From positions 669,122-733,121 of the forward strand of contig NZ_ML660161.1 in NCBI RefSeq assembly GCF_007004725.1: a stretch of DNA of 64,000 nucleotides, in the 5' to 3' direction. Origin of the DNA: Aliikangiella coralliicola (GTDB lineage: Bacteria; Pseudomonadota; Gammaproteobacteria; Enterobacterales; Kangiellaceae). The notes under the pieces are model-generated. The model had not been told where the DNA came from and made no database searches. It was given only the letters and a program-made list of their open reading frames with translations. Position 1 is the first letter of the stretch, and every line of letters begins with the position of its first letter. Of the stretch, positions 1 to 8,218 are shown piece by piece. The translations under genes were made by a program, and so were the position numbers.

Positions 1-129
1 ACCGATTTTCAACAAAAGGTAATGACCCTGGAAAAATCCTCGCAGAAAGCACTACATCAGGCCTGCGATAAACTCGTTAAACAAAAAACCGTTGATGACC
101 TGGCCAATATCCTGTTGGCGCTGTTTTGA
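1..129 (+). CDS. C-terminal fragment of an unidentified protein (5' end outside the window)
   Basis: The frame is open from the first base and ends at the TGA at 127-129, giving 42 residues (TDFQQKVMTLEK...LLALF). The fragment is predicted helical and contains no recognisable motif. It has no visible partner, since the next forward gene starts about 280 bases later. I do not recognise the family. The reading frame is supported only by its continuity to the window edge and its ordinary amino-acid composition. Confidence 0.5.
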   Translation, partial: TDFQQKVMTLEKSSQKALHQACDKLVKQKTVDDLANILLALF

Positions 130-407
130 TCGGATTAGCAGGCCGGGAATCTTTGAGTTGGTGCCGGCTTAGCGTTTCTCAGAAGGATTCTTTTACAATT
201 ATCATGTCGACTCTTTTCGTCGATTTTTCTAATCTATGGATAGATAAACTGAACTTGGGATACCGTTCATAAACTAGAAGCTTGTCGCAAATTCGTTCAA
301 TATTACTGGTTAGTGGATATTGTTGAGCGGTGATAATGAGCGGTTGAGTGATATTGATGGGTTGGTGATACAAGGAGTGTTAAAAAGCAGACAGGTCATT
401 AATCAAA
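130..407. other. Intergenic stretch, no gene supported
   Basis: This AT-rich stretch separates the fragment at the left edge from the metallopeptidase gene. A 64-codon frame on the minus strand (179-373) has no ribosome binding site and no family resemblance, so I leave it out. I see no clear terminator hairpin. Any promoter for the peptidase gene should lie here. Confidence 0.4.
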
Positions 408-2027
408 ATGAGGTACAGATTGACAGGGTTCTTCCGGTTTGTATTAACAGTCGTGTTGTGGATAGCATCGAGTTCTATGCTGTCATGGAAGGTTGCGGCT
501 AATCCTCTTGCTCACTTTGATGTGCGATATACCCAAACGGAGTCCTCAACCCAAACAGAGTCCTCAACTCAGCAGTTACAGTCTTCAACTCGCTATATAC
601 AGCCCTCAACTCAACAAACTACTTCTTTCACTCAAGCGCAATCAGACGCCAAAACGCCCATCCGTAGTCATCACTATCAGGTGAATATCAACCCGCAATT
701 GACTAAAGCAGAAGTTAAAGTATGTTTTGAAGGAAAGGCGCCAAAGTATCTTGCCGTTGATTATCGAAAGGCGACCAAAAAGCTAATCAAGTTTCCAAGT
801 GCCGATAAAGGACATATTGAATTTCAAGGCCGCTACTGGAAAACTGAACGATTAGGCAAAAATGCCTGTATTGATTATGTTTCTGATATCTCCGGACATC
901 TCAGAAAAGCGAACAAAGGGTTACCTAAAGCGACTAAACTCAGTTTCCAAAGCGACAATACCTGGCTTTGGCTGCCAGAAACCATCCGCGAAGACGAACG
1001 AACCGTTGTTCATTTTAACCTGCCACCAAAAATTAAAGTTTCAACACCTTGGCAATCACTTAATGATGATGGAACCAGCTTTGAAGTTGGTGGTACGCCG
1101 CATGATTGGGGATTTACCTTAATGATTGGAGAGTTTGACCTGGTGCAAACGCGCCTCAATCAGGGAGGGCAGCTTAATATTGCGATTCTTAAGCATCTTA
1201 AGAAAAAGCAGGCGCTGGTTTCATGGGTCAAAAATACAGCGGAGACTTTAGGCGGGTATTTGGGACGTTATCCCGTTGAACAAACGCAGATTATCTTGAT
1301 TGAAAACGAGCGATATAAAAAAGGCCCGGTTCCCTGGGGCGATGTTAATCGGGGAGGTGGCTTTGGGATCCGCTTTGTCGTCGACAGCAATAAGCCGATT
1401 GCTGCTTTTTATGAAGATTGGACGGCTACTCACGAATTTAGCCATATTCTTATCCCTAAAGTTAACTACAGAGATATCTGGATGTCGGAAGGGTTGGCAT
1501 CATATCTCCAATATTTATTAATGGCCCGAGCCGGACATCTAACTGAGCAACAAGCCTGGCAAAGACTGTATGAGGGGTTAGAAAGGGGGGTAAAAGGCGC
1601 AAAATCGAACTGGGATGAGTCACTGTCAGAAACTGTGGAAAATCGAGAGCGTGGCGGCTGGGGACGGTCAGGAAGAATAATGCGAATTTATTGGAGTGGC
1701 GCAGCTTATTTTCTTATTGCCGATTGGCAACTGAGAATGCGGTCCGATAATCAGCAAGGACTCTCCGACGTATTATTAAAATTTAATCAATGTTGTGCCG
1801 GAAGCTCTCAGGAGTGGGACGGAATTGATTTTGCTGACAAGCTTGATGAGTTATCGCAAACCAGAATTTTCAGCCGCTTATATCGAGAAGTCGCCAACGG
1901 TAAGAAATTCCCTGATTATTTGCGTGCATTTGATTCCCTTGGGATCCAGGTAGAAAACCAAAAAATTCGCCTGGAGTCAGGAGAAAAGGCAAAGTTACGT
2001 CTTAGCATTCTTAATCAACATCCTTGA
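408..2027 (+). CDS. Secreted HEXXH metallopeptidase, M1/M61-like gluzincin
   Basis: The 539-residue product starts with a signal-peptide-like segment (about residues 5-31), then a low-complexity stretch rich in Q, S and T (about 40-80) made of near-repeats of TQTESSTQ. The C-terminal half carries HEFSH (H342, E343, H346) followed by a glutamate in WMSEG (E361), which is the zinc-binding arrangement of gluzincin peptidases. Only 14 residues separate the second His from this Glu, fewer than the 18 usual in M1 enzymes, so it is a divergent member. Substrate unknown; a periplasmic or secreted aminopeptidase-like role is inferred. The ATG at 408 is the first Met ahead of the signal peptide, but no good ribosome binding site precedes it. 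Confidence 0.72.
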   Translation: MRYRLTGFFRFVLTVVLWIASSSMLSWKVAANPLAHFDVRYTQTESSTQTESSTQQLQSSTRYIQPSTQQTTSFTQAQSDAKTPIRSHHYQVNINPQLTKAEVKVCFEGKAPKYLAVDYRKATKKLIKFPSADKGHIEFQGRYWKTERLGKNACIDYVSDISGHLRKANKGLPKATKLSFQSDNTWLWLPETIREDERTVVHFNLPPKIKVSTPWQSLNDDGTSFEVGGTPHDWGFTLMIGEFDLVQTRLNQGGQLNIAILKHLKKKQALVSWVKNTAETLGGYLGRYPVEQTQIILIENERYKKGPVPWGDVNRGGGFGIRFVVDSNKPIAAFYEDWTATHEFSHILIPKVNYRDIWMSEGLASYLQYLLMARAGHLTEQQAWQRLYEGLERGVKGAKSNWDESLSETVENRERGGWGRSGRIMRIYWSGAAYFLIADWQLRMRSDNQQGLSDVLLKFNQCCAGSSQEWDGIDFADKLDELSQTRIFSRLYREVANGKKFPDYLRAFDSLGIQVENQKIRLESGEKAKLRLSILNQHP

Positions 2028-2313
2028 GTTAAATCTGTAATCCACAACCTCTTGCCTCAACACTAGCGTTAAATGTTCGCTAACACTATGAATTTAAAGA
2101 AATTAAATGGGGTTGAGTCAGTTTTCATAAAAGGTCATTAATCGGTCTGAATCACCTGAAAAGAATCCACTTTTTTTGCTCAAGAATTATCGTTTTTCGC
2201 CGATACCATGAAGAGTGGGTTTGATAACCTGAATCTATTCCTCCGACTAACAGTCGGCGCTGTGCAGGTTAAACAAACATCAATAAAGACAATAAAGCAG
2301 GACACTAAACTCA
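2028..2313. other. Leader region of the pilus operon with a small hairpin
   Basis: This 286-base gap precedes the pilus operon. It contains one short perfect hairpin, CCGACT-aac-AGTCGG at 2243-2257, with no T-run after it, so it is not a convincing terminator. The start codon at 2314 is preceded by CAGGA about 12 bases upstream, a weak and distant ribosome binding site. I looked for a c-di-GMP riboswitch here, because of the downstream domain content, and did not find one. Confidence 0.4.
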
Positions 2314-3018
2314 ATGCTAGACCAACAAAACTTGCAGCAAAAATCGCGATTAGGTCTTATTTTGATTAAACGTCAATATATTACTGAGCAGCAATTGCAG
2401 CTGGCGCTTAAGTTTCAGCAGCAACATGAAATGCGCCTTGGTGAAGCGTTGTTAGAGTTAGGTTTTATTGATGAAAAGCAGTTAAAAAGGGCATTGAGAC
2501 GCCAAAGCTGGTTGCGGTCGATTACGGCTGGTGTTGCCTTGGTTCTCGCGCCATTTAGCCCCGCGTTCGCATCTAGTCAAGGTAATTTGGGGAGTAGTTC
2601 AACCGCGACCAGCGAAATCAGCGTTACGATTTTGCCTAAAACACTGGCAAACAGTTCTGGCAACATGAAATTTGATGGTGATAAGCCAAGTCAACTGAGT
2701 GAAGGTATTTGTACCAGTGATCTGGGGGTTGATATTTACCGTGTGACTGCCAGTGGTTCTGGTAAGAATGGCGGGTTTGTATTAACGGATAATCAGCAAA
2801 ATCAGCTTGAGTATCAGGTCGCCTTTCAACATGAAAATAGCCAGTTTCATCACCTCAAAGCCCATCAATCATCAACTAATTTAAAAAATATACAATCCGG
2901 GGCAGATGCATGTCTTAATGCTTCGGCAAACCGGGTAAAAGTTTCCCTTGATCCCAAACAAAAACAGAGCAGTTCAGTATACTCCGGCGTTTTGACGCTA
3001 ACTATTGCTGCTGAGTGA
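2314..3018 (+). CDS. MshEN (c-di-GMP-binding fold) domain fused to a secreted pilin-like domain
   Basis: 234 residues in three parts. Residues 12-35 and 41-64 are two 24-residue motifs separated by exactly five residues. Each begins RLG and ends in Q, with the conserved pattern RLGxxL..xI....L..AL..Q. This is the architecture of the MshEN domain, which binds c-di-GMP at the N-terminus of MshE-type ATPases. Motif I has Q21 where motif II has the usual Gly (G50). Residues about 69-86 form a short hydrophobic segment ending AFA-S, like a signal peptide. The rest resembles the two pilin-like proteins at 6659-7761: it opens SQGNLG like TQGTLG, has one internal Cys pair, and ends in a VLTLTIAAE strand. 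It is the first gene before the chaperone and usher. Inferred role: c-di-GMP-linked pilus subunit or assembly checkpoint. Cleavage after residue 86 would separate sensor and pilin parts. Confidence 0.72.
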   Translation: MLDQQNLQQKSRLGLILIKRQYITEQQLQLALKFQQQHEMRLGEALLELGFIDEKQLKRALRRQSWLRSITAGVALVLAPFSPAFASSQGNLGSSSTATSEISVTILPKTLANSSGNMKFDGDKPSQLSEGICTSDLGVDIYRVTASGSGKNGGFVLTDNQQNQLEYQVAFQHENSQFHHLKAHQSSTNLKNIQSGADACLNASANRVKVSLDPKQKQSSSVYSGVLTLTIAAE

Positions 3019-3200
3019 TCTGCGGTGCTGTACGCAAACTGATTTTAGTGTTTTCTCGCCAGACAACCTTACCTTTTTTACCCCTACACGCTAATTCCGA
3101 ACGCGGCTAAAGCGATTGACATTTAGTCAGTATCCTCGTGTAATAGGAAACTGCAGCAATCGCCTGGTGAAATATAAAGATATTTTAAAGTCGCGTAGGT

Positions 3201-4037
3201 ATGTACCCTGCATCAGTGACTGCGCTTATTCGTCAGGCTATCAATTCAATAAAAAATCAGAGTCAATTTGTGCGTTATTTAATTATTATTTTTGGGATTC
3301 TTTTTTCGCAATATGCAAATGCCGGGTTATCTCTTAGCCAAGCTATCATTCATTTTGAAGACGATGGTAAACGTAGCGAAGATGTTGAGGTTTTCAATCA
3401 GGGGCAAGAAACACTTTATGTTCGTGTCGAACCGAGTGTGATCATTAATGCCGGGACAGAAAACGAAAAGCGTGAAGTTTATCGTGACCCTAAAGCAGCT
3501 GGTTTGCTGGTCACTCCACAAAGATTGGTGGTGGCGCCGGGAGCGCGCAAGCGTTTGCGTTTTGTGCGCCTTGATAATCCAAAGTCTGCGTCAATTGATA
3601 AAGTATTTCGTGTTTTGGTTAAACCTGAAGTTGGTGAAGTCAAAGCCAATCAAACGGCGGTGAAAGTGATAGTGGCTTATGAGGTATTAGTTTTGTCTCA
3701 GCCTGACAATGCGAAGCCTCAGTTAAAATCCAGTTTTGATTTCACTAAAAAAACTTTAACGGTATCTAATCTCGGCAACACCAACGTGTTACTTCAAAAA
3801 GGTTTTCAATGTCCTGAGGGACAGTCGACCGAGGATGCTGACAATCAATGTGTAGAACTCGTTGGTAAACGAATATACTCTACTAACACCTGGCAGGTTG
3901 AAGTTCCATTTACCACGCCGGTTACTTATCAAATTTCTACCGGACTGGATAATTCGCTAGTTACTTTTGAGCCAGACAAAAACACTCAAATTAAAACTAA
4001 TCAATTAGATAACACGAATTCTAAAAATAACAATTAA
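3201..4037 (+). CDS. Periplasmic pilus chaperone, PapD-like
   Basis: 278 residues. A hydrophobic export segment (about 24-41, ending YANA-G) is followed by an immunoglobulin-like domain typical of pilus chaperones: LSLSQAIIHF start, a VAPGARKRLRFVR strand and a VFRVLVKPEV segment corresponding to the subunit-binding face. A second domain follows (about 155-260) with two cysteines (CPEGQ and QCVEL). Chaperones of this family complete the fold of pilin subunits by donor-strand complementation in the periplasm. The gene lies 182 bases after the MshEN-pilin gene and 17 bases before the usher. The ATG at 3201 has a poorly placed GTAGGT just before it; a GTG at 3270 would give a shorter signal peptide. 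Confidence 0.85.
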   Translation: MYPASVTALIRQAINSIKNQSQFVRYLIIIFGILFSQYANAGLSLSQAIIHFEDDGKRSEDVEVFNQGQETLYVRVEPSVIINAGTENEKREVYRDPKAAGLLVTPQRLVVAPGARKRLRFVRLDNPKSASIDKVFRVLVKPEVGEVKANQTAVKVIVAYEVLVLSQPDNAKPQLKSSFDFTKKTLTVSNLGNTNVLLQKGFQCPEGQSTEDADNQCVELVGKRIYSTNTWQVEVPFTTPVTYQISTGLDNSLVTFEPDKNTQIKTNQLDNTNSKNNN

Positions 4038-4054
4038 TTTATTCTAATAACTCT

Positions 4055-6574
4055 ATGACTTCCGTTTTAATGCGTAGCCTGATAGCTATTTTGATTAATC
4101 TGATAGGATTAAGCTGCGCCAGCGCGCAACAGGCGAACACTAGCGAAAGCCCTGAGATTGAGACCCAGCAATCTCAAGCTCAGCAAAACGAAAATCAGCA
4201 GCCGCAACAACCCGTGATAACGACAACTGCGCCGGAAGGTTATGATGATCTTTTAGAGCCCCAATTAACGCTAGTTGATATTTTTTACAATGGCAATTTT
4301 GTCGGTTCTAGTATGGCGAGCTACTCGCCCGAAACCATCACTTTTGAGTCGCCGCAAGAGGTTGTTAGCTTACTCAGCAACATTCGTGATTCTGAGATTG
4401 TTTTAGCTGGGTTGTCATTGCCGCTTGCCACCAATCAATCATATGTATGTTTTTATCAGGGGCAACCGGGTTGCGGTGTTTTGACGCCCCGTGAAGTCGG
4501 CGTTATTTTTGATGAAAGTCGTTTACGAGTTGATATCTTCGTTAATCCTAGTTTGTTAGAAAAAACTCGTCTGTCTGTTGATCGCTACTTGCCTGTTTCA
4601 ACTACCGGTGCTTCAATGATTAATCACTTTTCTTTGATTGCGTCCGGCGGAGAAGCCAGAGAGGAAATCTATACCGCCCAGTTAAGTAGTATCTTCAGTT
4701 ACGATAATTATCGCGTGCTGGCGAATATTGAGTCGGATAATCAAGATGACACCCGTCTGGATCAATTATCTATGATCTATGAACATCGCGATATGGCTTA
4801 CCAGGTTGGTTCGTTTAGAACCATGACTCAAAGCAGTGGTTTTTTCGGGCAACGTGATTTTCTCGGTTTTCGGATGCAATCAACGCTCGCGAGCAGGACC
4901 GATTTAGAGCAAGTTTCCGGTACTAGCATATTTGTTTTTTTAAACGAGCGTTCTCGCGTTGAAGTTTATAAAGATGGACAACTCATCGACAGCCGAATTT
5001 ATTCTGCAGGAAATATTGAACTCGATACCCGAGACTTTCCACAGGGCGCATACACCGTTGAGCTTAAAATCATTGGGGCGAGTGGCCGAGAAAGAACTGA
5101 GGAACATTTTTATTCTAAATCATTACAATTACCGCCGACTGATGAGACTCTTTATTTTGTTGAAGTTGGCTATCCCGAAGATGACAAAACAGAGTCTTAC
5201 CCTGTCGCGAAAGATGACGGGCTCGCGCGATTAGGATTTGTGACTCGTCCTACTGAGTATGCTGGATTTAGTGGGAGCCTAGTAAAAAATCCGGAGCAGG
5301 AAAGTATCGAAATCGGGAGCTATTGGTTAGGTAATCAGATTGAACTCCAAACTAACCACGCTTTCACTGGTGACGATGAACATGCTAATTATTATTTGTT
5401 GAGTTTGCGTCACCCTGACTTTTTTCTTTCAGCAAGTTATCGTCGAACTTATAGTGAAGAGTTGCCTGGACTGGACGACGACTTGCGTTTGATTGCGCCC
5501 AATTCCAGACAGACTTTAATTAATCTAGGTGTTCCGCTCGCTGATTCTATTTTAAATGTTTTTGCCAGGACAACTGAACAACAAGGTCAGGAGAATTATC
5601 GAGCACTAGGCGTTAGCTGGCGCAAAAATATATTTCGATCCGGAAAACTATTGCTTGATTGGACAGTCGACGCCACCAAAGAGATTGACGATCGAAGAAT
5701 TGCAACGGGTTTAACGTTGCGCTTTTTGAGCAATCGGCTTAATGTTGATTCCAGCTTGATTTATCAACAGCAAAAGCGAGCACAGCTTTCTACCAACCAT
5801 CTCGATAAAAATGTTCGTGTCGCTTATCGTAACCCTCAATCAAGTTTTGGCAGTGTTAACCACTCACTTGAATTGAATCAGACAATTGAACAAAGTAGCG
5901 CGACGTTCCAGTCTGAAATAAGTAACGACTACGGTTATGGAAGATTGGAAATTGATCATACGCGCGATGAAACCAACGCTTCGTTAGGCTCTGCAGGCGA
6001 TGCTAGTCGTACCGGTTATTCACTGTCCAGCCAATTTAATTTTGTTACCAGCGGCGGAGAAATGACCGTTGGTGGCAATCGTCAAAATCGAGCCGGTGTT
6101 ATGATTGATCTAAAATCGATTAAAGCGCCCGGCCTTTCGTTTGCGGTTATCATTAATGAGGTGGAGCGAACTCGGGTGAAAGCAGGGACCAGCTCTTTCG
6201 TCGCGCTTTCACCTTATCAATCTTATGAACTGGTGCTGACACCCATTGGTGAGACACTCGTTCAGTTTGACAATGCGCCACGTAAATTTACCCTATACCC
6301 AGGAAATGTTGAGAACCTAAGTTGGCAAATTAAGCAAGTTAGAGTCATCGTCATGCAACTGATAGATAAGAACGATAATTCTTTCGCCAACGCGAAACTC
6401 AGAGATACTAAGAACTATGCGCGCACTGATGATCTTGGTTGGGTTCAGATGGAAGTGTCAGGTACTGCTGAGTTGCTATTTATTGACGGGGAAGAGCGAG
6501 AATGTCGAGTCGTGATTGAGCAGAGTGAACTCAGTGAAACGGTGAATTTTTTAGGTGTTAAAAACTGTCAATAG
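4055..6574 (+). CDS. Outer-membrane pilus usher, probably of the CS1/TcfC-like type
   Basis: 839 residues. A signal peptide (ending CASA-Q near residue 25) precedes a Q/E/P-rich linker (about 26-58), an N-terminal domain with a Cys pair (VCFYQGQPGCG), a long beta-barrel region with alternating strands, and a C-terminal domain with a Cys pair (EECRV and KNCQ). The plug-like segment RVEVYKDGQLIDSRIYSAGN resembles ushers of CFA/I-CS1 type pili more than FimD, though this assignment is by eye. Ushers form the outer-membrane pore through which chaperone-subunit complexes are polymerised. The gene ends 84 bases from the convergent pilin-like gene on the other strand. Confidence 0.85.
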   Translation: MTSVLMRSLIAILINLIGLSCASAQQANTSESPEIETQQSQAQQNENQQPQQPVITTTAPEGYDDLLEPQLTLVDIFYNGNFVGSSMASYSPETITFESPQEVVSLLSNIRDSEIVLAGLSLPLATNQSYVCFYQGQPGCGVLTPREVGVIFDESRLRVDIFVNPSLLEKTRLSVDRYLPVSTTGASMINHFSLIASGGEAREEIYTAQLSSIFSYDNYRVLANIESDNQDDTRLDQLSMIYEHRDMAYQVGSFRTMTQSSGFFGQRDFLGFRMQSTLASRTDLEQVSGTSIFVFLNERSRVEVYKDGQLIDSRIYSAGNIELDTRDFPQGAYTVELKIIGASGRERTEEHFYSKSLQLPPTDETLYFVEVGYPEDDKTESYPVAKDDGLARLGFVTRPTEYAGFSGSLVKNPEQESIEIGSYWLGNQIELQTNHAFTGDDEHANYYLLSLRHPDFFLSASYRRTYSEELPGLDDDLRLIAPNSRQTLINLGVPLADSILNVFARTTEQQGQENYRALGVSWRKNIFRSGKLLLDWTVDATKEIDDRRIATGLTLRFLSNRLNVDSSLIYQQQKRAQLSTNHLDKNVRVAYRNPQSSFGSVNHSLELNQTIEQSSATFQSEISNDYGYGRLEIDHTRDETNASLGSAGDASRTGYSLSSQFNFVTSGGEMTVGGNRQNRAGVMIDLKSIKAPGLSFAVIINEVERTRVKAGTSSFVALSPYQSYELVLTPIGETLVQFDNAPRKFTLYPGNVENLSWQIKQVRVIVMQLIDKNDNSFANAKLRDTKNYARTDDLGWVQMEVSGTAELLFIDGEERECRVVIEQSELSETVNFLGVKNCQ

Positions 6575-6658
6575 TTTTTCTGATTCTAGTTTGTTAGATT
6601 GTTATTGTAACTGTTTTTGTTATTGATTTTTTATGGGCTGACGAGAAATAAATCCGCT

Positions 6659-7135
6659 CTACTCTGGGATCACCGTCACTGTTAACAGTCCGATGTACCT
6701 TCCTGGATTTGCAGCTTGTAAATCTCTACGCCGAAATCGAATATCAATATTGGCGTTCAGTCCACCAGGACAGTCGAGATCATCACTTGCATTATTTTGA
6801 TTGGCGATTGGTATTCCGGGAGACGCTGTTGTCCCACCACGTCGTCGCGGTCGATCATTGAATCTGACACGATAGGCTAACGTATCAACACCATTGCTTA
6901 CTTCGAAAGCACCTCCTGCACCGCTTCCCCAAAAAGTCACCTGGTAATTTTCGAGGGGAATTGCATTAATGCAGATATTATCGTTGTTTCTTAAATTGCC
7001 GAATCCACTGTATAAACCGAAGTTAAAATCGTCGAGATTAGATATTTTAGCATCGCCAAACAGACACGGCGAAAATAGACCAAAAAGACTGGAAGCTAAG
7101 AATGTTTTTATGAATTTTGTGTTTATCACATTCAT
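6659..7135 (-). CDS. Pilin-like subunit, probably minor, secreted
   Basis: From the ATG at 7135 the product has 158 residues: a signal peptide (MNVINTKFIKTFLASSLFGLF...) and a domain clearly related to the protein at 7234-7761 (SNLDDFNFGLYSG against SNLNDINLGNFNG; final strand GLLTVTVIPE against GTLTIVVAPE). Two Cys (NICIN and LDCPG) match the Cys pair of the neighbour. The frame remains open to an upstream ATG at 7207, but that start lies beside a terminator hairpin (7174-7200), and the added residues do not look like a signal peptide, so I choose 7135. The segment RPRRRGG is unusually basic for a pilin. Lying behind a terminator, it should be made in lower amount than the upstream pilin. 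Confidence 0.75.
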   Translation of the reverse strand: MNVINTKFIKTFLASSLFGLFSPCLFGDAKISNLDDFNFGLYSGFGNLRNNDNICINAIPLENYQVTFWGSGAGGAFEVSNGVDTLAYRVRFNDRPRRRGGTTASPGIPIANQNNASDDLDCPGGLNANIDIRFRRRDLQAANPGRYIGLLTVTVIPE

Positions 7136-7173
7136 TGGAATACATTCATGACAGGGACGAGCAAATAACAAAA

Positions 7174-7200
7174 CCAGGCCAGAAACAAGTTCTGGCCTGG
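7174..7200 (-). terminator. Rho-independent terminator or attenuator between the two pilin-like genes
   Basis: A perfect 11-bp inverted repeat, CCAGGCCAGAA-acaag-TTCTGGCCTGG. Read on the minus strand it is followed by TTTTGTTATTT. It sits 34 bases after the stop of the pilin gene at 7234-7761 and before the next pilin gene on the same strand. Partial read-through would set the ratio of the two subunits. Confidence 0.85.
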
Positions 7201-7233
7201 AAAACAATTCATCTTATCAATAAATTGAGTAAC

Positions 7234-7761
7234 TTATTCTGGCGCTACAACAATTGTTAAGGTGCCAGTATAGGTTCCTGCTGGAGCTGCTGCTAGATCG
7301 CCGTTTGCAACGGTTACGTTTAGCGAAACATTATCTGCTCCACCGCAAGTGTCACTGGTTGTATTTGCACCTGTTTGACCGGTCAATGCTGTTCCTGTCG
7401 CCATCGCGGTAGTCGTTGCGCCGTTAACAAATTCTACAGCGTAAGGAAGAGTGTTTGCACCACTTGCTAAAGTGTATGCGTTGGCCGCGCCGCTGCCACT
7501 CATATTGATGTTGTAGTTTCCTGCGCCATTTCGATAAACACAAAATGTATCTGAACCAGATAAATCACCAGCGCCGCCGTTGAAATTGCCCAGGTTGATA
7601 TCGTTAAGATTGCTTACACGGACTAGATTGTCGATATCTAGAGAAATAATCAGGTCACCAGTTGAAGTGGCGCCTAACGTACCTTGAGTTGCTGCCATCG
7701 CTGAGGTGGAGGCAACTCCTAATGCGAAAATTGAAGCTTTTACTAATCGAGCATATTTCAT
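7234..7761 (-). CDS. Pilin-like subunit, probably the major one, secreted
   Basis: 175 residues with a clear signal peptide (MKYARLVKASIFALG..., cleavage near AMA-A) and a mature domain rich in Gly, Ala, Asn and Thr that begins TQGTLGATSTGDLIISLDI and ends TGTLTIVVAPE. Two Cys (FCVYR and DTCGG) could form one disulphide. It resembles secreted beta-sandwich subunits of chaperone-usher pili in the spore-coat-U style; the exact family is by eye. AAGGTAATAAA precedes the ATG at good spacing. It is first in its transcript, followed by a terminator and the second pilin-like gene, which fits a major-subunit role. The assembly genes are convergent on the other strand, so subunit and machinery are regulated separately. 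Confidence 0.78.
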   Translation of the reverse strand: MKYARLVKASIFALGVASTSAMAATQGTLGATSTGDLIISLDIDNLVRVSNLNDINLGNFNGGAGDLSGSDTFCVYRNGAGNYNINMSGSGAANAYTLASGANTLPYAVEFVNGATTTAMATGTALTGQTGANTTSDTCGGADNVSLNVTVANGDLAAAPAGTYTGTLTIVVAPE

Positions 7762-8218
7762 TTTATTACCTTTTTTGTCATCACATCAAAAAACGAACTA
7801 GAGATTGATCTGACTTTTTTCAACCTCAGTACCCTCAAACACCCTGTTTACTGCGCCGCTCCTTAGACTGACTTTTACCATCAGTATTAATATTAACCAA
7901 CTTATTAAAGTAATACAATAAAAAAAAGATATAACTTGTTGATTTGAAAGGATAAAAAAGTGACATTAATTGTCTGTTAAGGTGCCGATTTTTGTCACTT
8001 TTGTCAAAGATAGGTTATGAAATAGCAATAACTTATTGAATTTTGTATTAAATCTTGAGATTTCCCTAGTTTCCTTTCAACTAAAAGCTGTCAAAAAATC
8101 GACAATTTTTGTTAGTTTGAGAAAATAAAGCGATAACTATTTGTGAATATTAACAATTACTGAAGAAGGAAAAGCGGAGTTAATCACGTTTTTTAAAAAA
8201 TATTTATCAAAGCAACAC
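7762..8218. other. AT-rich intergenic region upstream of the pilin transcript
   Basis: This 457-base region separates the 5' end of the pilin gene (minus strand) from the 3' end of rsmE (minus strand). It is strongly AT-rich, with runs such as aaaaaaaga and several TTGT..ACAA-like short repeats. No frame is supported. It should hold the pilin promoter and the end of the rsmE transcript. I could not assign a confident -10/-35 pair or terminator. Confidence 0.4.

Noticed and set aside
179-373. Minus-strand frame of 64 codons upstream of the metallopeptidase
   Set aside because: No ribosome binding site, no recognisable family, and it lies where the promoter of the forward gene should be.
2028-3200. 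c-di-GMP riboswitch ahead of the pilus genes
   Set aside because: Searched because of the MshEN domain, but the conserved GEMM core was not found in 2028-2313 or 3019-3200.
7136-7207. Upstream start extending the second pilin-like protein by 24 residues
   Set aside because: The extension overlaps a terminator hairpin and does not form a signal peptide, while the Met at 7135 does.
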